DNA from: Bog-159 sp963843255
GTDB lineage: Bacteria > Acidobacteriota > Terriglobia > Bryobacterales > Bryobacteraceae
DNA: 64,000 nucleotides
NCBI GenBank assembly: GCA_963843255.1
Contig: CAWJJQ010000003.1
Location: 434,001-498,000 of the forward strand
Direction of reading: 5' to 3'
Shown here in pieces: positions 59,746 to 64,000 of this stretch; the first letter of the stretch is position 1; each line of letters starts with the position of its first letter. Both the position numbers and the translations under genes were made by a program. The notes beneath the pieces were generated by a model. That model made no database searches and had not been told where the DNA came from. It worked only from the letters and a program-made list of their open reading frames with translations.

Positions 59746-60571
59746 AGCGAAGCGAATCCGGCTGCCCGATTTAATCGCGAAGAAAAGGCGTGGCGAAAAA
59801 ATCGCCATGCTGACAGCGTATGACTATACGATGGCGCGGCTGCTGGACCGCGCGGGCATCGACATCCTGCTGGTCGGCGATTCGCTGGGCATGGTGGTGT
59901 TGGGTTACGAGACCACCCTTCCTGTAACGCTGGACGCCATGGTGCATCACACGCGCGCGGTGAGCCGCGGTGTGGAGCGGGCGATGGTGGTGGCCGATAT
60001 GCCGTTCCTAACCTACCAGGTTGATGTGCCGGAGGCTCTGCGAAACGCGGGGCGGCTGCTGCAGGAAGGCGGCGCGGCGGCGGTAAAGATCGAAGGCGGA
60101 GGCGCGGTAGTGGAGGCCGCGGCGCGGCTGGTGGAGGCCGGTATTCCAGTGATGGGCCACCTGGGACTTCTGCCGCAATCTGTTCACCAACTGGGCGGGT
60201 TCCGGCAGCAGGCGCGCGGGGCAGAAGAAGCGGAGCAGTTGCTCGCCGATGCGCAAGCGCTGGAGGCTGCCGGCGCGTTCGCGGTGGTGCTGGAATCGAT
60301 CCCGGCGGGCGTGGCGCAAACCGTCACGGCGGCGCTGGGCATTCCGACGATCGGGATCGGCGCGGGGCCGCATTGCGATGGCCAGGTGCTGGTGAGCTAC
60401 GACATGCTGGGACTCTCGCAGGATGCGGTACCCTCGTTCGTACGGCGCTACGCGGATCTGGGCGAGCGGGCCGTGGCGGCCGCCAGGGCTTACGCGGAAG
60501 ATGTGCGGGCTGGAGGCTATCCGGCAGCGCGGAAACCCGTTGCAGTGGACGCCCTGGCCGAGGTGAAGTAG
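59738..60571 (+). CDS. panB: 3-Methyl-2-oxobutanoate hydroxymethyltransferase
   Basis: 277 residues. KIAMLTAYDYTMARLLDRAG, LLVGDSLGMVVLGYETTLPV, VVADMPFLTYQVDVPEALRN, AVKIEGG, GHLGLLPQSVHQLGGFRQQA and TIGIGAGPHCDGQVLVSYDM are all PanB signatures, including the metal and substrate residues. It makes ketopantoate from ketoisovalerate and methylene-tetrahydrofolate. The start overlaps the DUF2520 gene; the stop is 3 bp before panC. Confidence 0.97.
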   Translation: MVEAKRIRLPDLIAKKRRGEKIAMLTAYDYTMARLLDRAGIDILLVGDSLGMVVLGYETTLPVTLDAMVHHTRAVSRGVERAMVVADMPFLTYQVDVPEALRNAGRLLQEGGAAAVKIEGGGAVVEAAARLVEAGIPVMGHLGLLPQSVHQLGGFRQQARGAEEAEQLLADAQALEAAGAFAVVLESIPAGVAQTVTAALGIPTIGIGAGPHCDGQVLVSYDMLGLSQDAVPSFVRRYADLGERAVAAARAYAEDVRAGGYPAARKPVAVDALAEVK

Positions 60572-60574
60572 GGT

Positions 60575-61411
60575 TTGCGCCTCGTCCGAACGATTGCCGG
60601 ATGGCGCGACGGGCTGGCCGATGCGCGCCGTCCCCTCGGATTCGTTCCCACCATGGGCGCGCTGCATGCCGGCCACGGACGCTTGATCGACGAGGCGCGC
60701 AACCGGTCGGCGGAGGTGGCGGTCAGCATCTTCGTCAATCCAATTCAGTTCAACCAGAGCGAAGACTACCAACGCTATCCGCGTCCGCTCGATGACGACC
60801 TGGGCTTTTGCGAGGCGCGCGGGGTGGATGCGGTGTTCGCGCCTTCGGTGGAGGAAATGTATCCGGATGGGCAACTGGCTTATGTAGATGTCAGCCGCGT
60901 CGTGGACCACATGGAGGGCCGCTTCCGTCCCGGACATTTCCGAGGGGTAGCCACGGTGGTTCTGAAGCTGTTGCAGATCGTGCAGCCGGATTACGCCTAT
61001 TTCGGCGAAAAGGACGCGCAGCAACTGGCGGTGGTACGGCGCATGGTGAAAGATCTGAACGTGCCGGTGGAGATTATGGGCGTGCCGACGGTGCGCGAGC
61101 CGGACGGCTTGGCGCTCAGCTCCCGCAACCGGCATTTGAGCGCGGAAGAACGCTCCCTCGCGCCGCGCCTTTATGAAGCGCTGTGCGCAGTCGGGCGGAC
61201 GGTTGCTGCGGGCGAGCGGGATGCGGAGGCGGCCAAGCGCGCGGGGTTGGCCCTACTGGCGGGGGAGCCGCGGATGCGCATGGAGTATCTGGAGATTGCC
61301 GATGCCATGGAGATGCAGCCGGTCGAGCGGATCGACGTTCCTGTGGTGGTCGCGGCGGCGGTTTGGGTGGGGCAGACTCGGCTGATCGATAACGTGCGTG
61401 TGGGCGGTTGA
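60575..61411 (+). CDS. panC: Pantoate-beta-alanine ligase
   Basis: 278 residues from a TTG start preceded by GAGGTGAA. Nucleotidyltransferase signatures: GFVPTMGALHAGHGRLIDEA (HxGH), SIFVNPIQFNQSEDYQRYPR, FRPGHFRGVATVVLKLLQIV, YFGEKDAQQLAVVRRMVKDL and DGLALSSRNRHL (the KMSKS equivalent). It joins pantoate and beta-alanine with ATP, the last step of pantothenate synthesis. Co-operonic with panB and the DUF2520 gene. Confidence 0.96.
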   Translation: MRLVRTIAGWRDGLADARRPLGFVPTMGALHAGHGRLIDEARNRSAEVAVSIFVNPIQFNQSEDYQRYPRPLDDDLGFCEARGVDAVFAPSVEEMYPDGQLAYVDVSRVVDHMEGRFRPGHFRGVATVVLKLLQIVQPDYAYFGEKDAQQLAVVRRMVKDLNVPVEIMGVPTVREPDGLALSSRNRHLSAEERSLAPRLYEALCAVGRTVAAGERDAEAAKRAGLALLAGEPRMRMEYLEIADAMEMQPVERIDVPVVVAAAVWVGQTRLIDNVRVGG

Positions 61412-61455
61412 GCCGTTCCCGGAACTATTGGCGCGCGCGCGTCGTATTAGTCCCC

Positions 61456-63888
61456 ATGGCATCTTTGGGGCAGGATCTTACCTATGCTTTCCGGCGCCTT
61501 TCCCGGTCGCCGGGTTTCGCGGCTGCGGCGGTTGTTTCGATCGGGCTGGGTATCGCCGCCAATTCCACCATTTTTTCGATGGTCAGTAAGTTTGTGCTGC
61601 GTCCCGCGCCGGTGCGTGATCCCGGCGTGCTGATGGCCCTGCACACCACGCAGAAGGGGGAATGTTGTAATCACTTCACCTGGCCGTTGCTTATCGATGT
61701 GCGCGAACAGGCCAAGTCGTTCTCCGGCATCGCGGGCTATTTCGAATTGCTGCCCGCGTCTATTGGGGGCCAGGGTGAGCCGGAACGGGTTTGGGGACAG
61801 GCCACCACCGCGAACTTTTTCGATGTTGCGCAAGCGGGTATGACGCTGGGCCGCGGTTTCACGATCGGCGAAGAGAAGCTGCCCGTGATTGTGCTTGGCC
61901 ATGGGTTGTGGCAGCGGCGGTTCGCTTCCGATCCGGCGATCGCGGGGAAAGCGGTTCTGTTGTCCGGGCGGCCGTTCACCGTGGTGGGAGTCGCGCCGCC
62001 GGGGTTCCGCGGTCTCGACCTGATTCTGGACACGCAGTTCTGGGTACCGCTCGGTAACCTGGACCAGTTGCTGCCGAAGACCGCCAATTACGAGTCGCGC
62101 GACTATCACTGGCTGGCGGTGTTGGGAAGGCTGCGACCCGGCGTCACGAGCGCACAGGCCGCGGCGGAATTGGACGTCATCGCCCGGCGCCTGGCGAAGG
62201 CTTACCCGGCGACCGATAAAGATGGCGGCTTTCGCTTCGAGCAGGCCGGCTCGTTATCGCCGCGCGATAAGCCGGTAGTGATGATGTTCCTGGGCGCGCT
62301 GACGATCGTAGTGCTGCTGGTGCTGTCGATCGCGTGCGCTAACGTCGCGAACCTGCAGTTGGCGCAAGCTTCCGCGCGGCAGCGGGAGATGGCCGTGCGG
62401 CTGGCCGTGGGAGCCCAGCGCAGCCAGTTGTTGCGGCAGATGCTCACGGAAAGTCTGGTTCTGGCGCTGGGCGGCGGCTTAATTGGGGTGGCGCTTTCCC
62501 TCTGGGCCACACAAGCGCTTTCCGGGTTTCGGACGCCCGCACCGGTGCCGCTCGATATCGCCGTGAACGTGGACTGGAGGGTGCTGCTGTACACCTTCGG
62601 GCTGAGTGTGGGGTCGGGGCTGTTGTTCGGGCTGGCGCCGGCCTGGGCCGCTTCCCGCGTTATTTTGTCGAACGCATTGAAGGGCGAGGACGTGCTGGCG
62701 CGGACAGGCCACCGGTTTACGCTGCGCAACGTTCTGGTGGTCGCGCAGGTGGCCATGTCGCTGGTGCTCCTGTGCGCGACCGGGCTGTTTCTGCGCAGCC
62801 TGCGCAGCGCCACTTCGATCGATACCGGGTTCCGTACGCACGGCGTCTTGCGGATGGCAATCGATCCGCGGGTGCACGGCTACAGCGCCGAACGCACCAT
62901 CCAATTTCTGACGCAATTGCGCCAGCGCGTGGCGGTCCTGCCGGGCGTGACATCGGCGGCATGCACCGATATCGTGCCGCTATCCATGGGCGGACGGAGC
63001 GACGGATTTGAAGCGGAGGGCGCACCGAAATCCAGTCCAACCGTTCCCAGCGCGGAGCTTTACATGGTTACGCCCGGCTATTTCGAGACTCTGGGCATCC
63101 CGCGCGTGGCCGGCCGCGATCTCGGCGACGTGGATGCGGGCAGCCCAAGGGTAGCCGTCGTAAACCAGGTTTTCGCGGAAAAGCTGTTCCCGCGCGAAAA
63201 TCCGCTCGGCCGGCGGGTGAATGGCGGAGGTGTCACTTACCAGATCGTCGGTGTGGTAAAGAACATGAAGTCGCGTACGCTGGCCGAGGATCTCAGGCCG
63301 GTGCTGTACCGCTCGCTGGCACAGAGCGTAGCCGGCGATCCTTCGCTATTGGGATATTCGGTGCTGGTAAGGACCGCGGGAGATGCGGGGGCGCTGGCAA
63401 GTGCCGTTCGGCGCGAGATCCAAACGCTCGATCCCACCCTGGCGATTTATAACGCCGAGACCATGGAAGAGCACGTGCGCGACGCGCTGTTTCTGCCGCG
63501 CCTGGCAGGCACCCTGTTCGGCGTCTTCGGCTTTGTAGGACTGCTGCTGGCTGGAGTCGGATTGTATGGCGTGATGAGTTACGCGGTAAGCCGGCGGACG
63601 CGCGAGATCGGCATCCGCATCGCTCTGGGCGCGCAGACCGGTGGAGTACAGCGGCTTATCGTACGGCAGGGAATGCTGTTGACAGCGATTGCGCTGGCGA
63701 TGGGGCTGGCAGGCGCGTGGGCGGCGGCGAAGCTGTTCACCAGCATCCTCTACGGAGTAACTCCGCACGACGTAGTGACCTTCACGGTTGTGCCGGTGTT
63801 TCTGGCGGCGGTGGCCTTATTGGCGTGCTGGATTCCGTCGCGGCGGGCGGCCCGCGTGGATCCCATGATCGCCCTCCGATATGAGTAA
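61456..63888 (+). CDS. ADOP-type duplicated FtsX/MacB permease
   Basis: 810 residues. N-terminal MASLGQDLTYAFRRLSRSPG is the family start, then a helix (FAAAAVVSIGLGIAANSTIF), a large periplasmic MacB-type domain (about 60-260), and FtsX-type helix groups in the middle (FLGALTIVVLLVLSIACANV, ASARQREMAVRLAVGAQRSQ) and at the C-terminus (GLYGVMSYAVSRRTREIGIR, ending SRRAARVDPMIALRYE). The two FtsX halves in one chain, without an ATPase gene beside it, define the acidobacterial duplicated orphan permeases. Substrate unknown. An extended frame overlapping panC is rejected in favour of the ATG. Confidence 0.9.
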   Translation: MASLGQDLTYAFRRLSRSPGFAAAAVVSIGLGIAANSTIFSMVSKFVLRPAPVRDPGVLMALHTTQKGECCNHFTWPLLIDVREQAKSFSGIAGYFELLPASIGGQGEPERVWGQATTANFFDVAQAGMTLGRGFTIGEEKLPVIVLGHGLWQRRFASDPAIAGKAVLLSGRPFTVVGVAPPGFRGLDLILDTQFWVPLGNLDQLLPKTANYESRDYHWLAVLGRLRPGVTSAQAAAELDVIARRLAKAYPATDKDGGFRFEQAGSLSPRDKPVVMMFLGALTIVVLLVLSIACANVANLQLAQASARQREMAVRLAVGAQRSQLLRQMLTESLVLALGGGLIGVALSLWATQALSGFRTPAPVPLDIAVNVDWRVLLYTFGLSVGSGLLFGLAPAWAASRVILSNALKGEDVLARTGHRFTLRNVLVVAQVAMSLVLLCATGLFLRSLRSATSIDTGFRTHGVLRMAIDPRVHGYSAERTIQFLTQLRQRVAVLPGVTSAACTDIVPLSMGGRSDGFEAEGAPKSSPTVPSAELYMVTPGYFETLGIPRVAGRDLGDVDAGSPRVAVVNQVFAEKLFPRENPLGRRVNGGGVTYQIVGVVKNMKSRTLAEDLRPVLYRSLAQSVAGDPSLLGYSVLVRTAGDAGALASAVRREIQTLDPTLAIYNAETMEEHVRDALFLPRLAGTLFGVFGFVGLLLAGVGLYGVMSYAVSRRTREIGIRIALGAQTGGVQRLIVRQGMLLTAIALAMGLAGAWAAAKLFTSILYGVTPHDVVTFTVVPVFLAAVALLACWIPSRRAARVDPMIALRYE

Positions 63889-63921
63889 ATCCGGGCGATA
63901 AACGGGCTGCTAATCCTCTGC

Positions 63922-64000
63922 CTAATCCAGCCGGAGCGCGCGCATAGGATCGATACGCGCGGCCCGCAGGCCAGGTATCCAACACGCCAGCGCGGCCACG
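63922..64000 (-). CDS. C-terminal end of a second ADOP-type permease (cut by window edge)
   Basis: The minus strand reads VAALACWIPGLRAARIDPMR then ALRLD and a TAG stop. This matches the C-terminal end of the previous gene (LLACWIPSRRAARVDPMIAL). Only 25 codons are inside the window. The two permease genes converge with 33 bp between stops. Confidence 0.8.
   Translation of the reverse strand, partial: VAALACWIPGLRAARIDPMRALRLD

Overview
The window is GC-rich chromosomal DNA that looks acidobacterial, most like the Bryobacterales / Candidatus Solibacter lineage. The evidence is the family mix: long duplicated MacB/FtsX-type permeases with no ATPase beside them (ADOP type), an Oar-like TonB receptor with an N-terminal carboxypeptidase-regulatory domain, a decayed SBBP/TIGR03437 secreted protein, GloVer and YVTN propellers, a PEP-CTERM protein, and several families of GC-rich palindromic repeats between genes. 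This is inferred from protein families; no rRNA or tRNA gene was seen, and there is no CRISPR array, prophage or intact insertion sequence.

Layout. 1-3.1 kb: an exported-looking methyltransferase and a zinc dehydrogenase (minus), divergent from threonine synthase, with both promoters in 56 bp. 3.1-5.0 kb: a LysR regulator overlapping a TlpA-like thioredoxin. 5.0-8.9 kb: a minus-strand run of a Tat-exported TIM-barrel protein, di-haem cytochrome c and PQQ dehydrogenase, next to an FtsB-like protein. 9-12.1 kb: cutA, a HAD phosphatase, a histidine-kinase/receiver fusion that has lost both phosphorylation residues, and a small secreted protein. 12.2-16.4 kb: GDPD phosphodiesterase, a second Tat-exported TIM barrel, repeat array A1, aroB and ubiE/menG. 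16.5-22 kb: two large secreted proteins, a GH18 enzyme and a pseudogene. 22-27.6 kb: icd-purE, a nucleoside hydrolase and modABC. 28-33.6 kb: a TauE/SafE permease, then hsp20, repeat array A2, clpB and htpX. 33.6-38.6 kb: TonB receptor, YfiR protein and multi-PAS kinase. 38.6-44.9 kb: YVTN propeller, PEP-CTERM protein, Crp/Fnr regulator with a zinc-ribbon protein, NtrC-type regulator and a VOC protein. 45-53 kb: transaldolase, then a five-gene minus-strand operon joining type VI-type adaptor genes (DUF4123) to a GT2 enzyme and a three-domain glycosyltransferase, then a membrane propeller protein. 53-58.8 kb: an Oar-like receptor bracketed by inverted copies of repeat A, and a CpxR/CpxA-like two-component pair. 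58.8-64 kb: DUF2520-panB-panC and two convergent ADOP permeases.

The feature least explained by gene content is repeat family A: about 20 copies of an 83-86 bp imperfect palindrome at five intergenic loci, in arrays of 6, 7, 4, 1 and 2. Arms and loop are conserved across loci, but the 12-17 bp linker between copies is specific to each locus. Two further short families (B and C) also occur at gene ends; B1 lies inside the 5' coding part of the thioredoxin gene and C1 inside that of the cytochrome gene. Many genes overlap by ATGA or GTGA, so tight translational coupling is common here.
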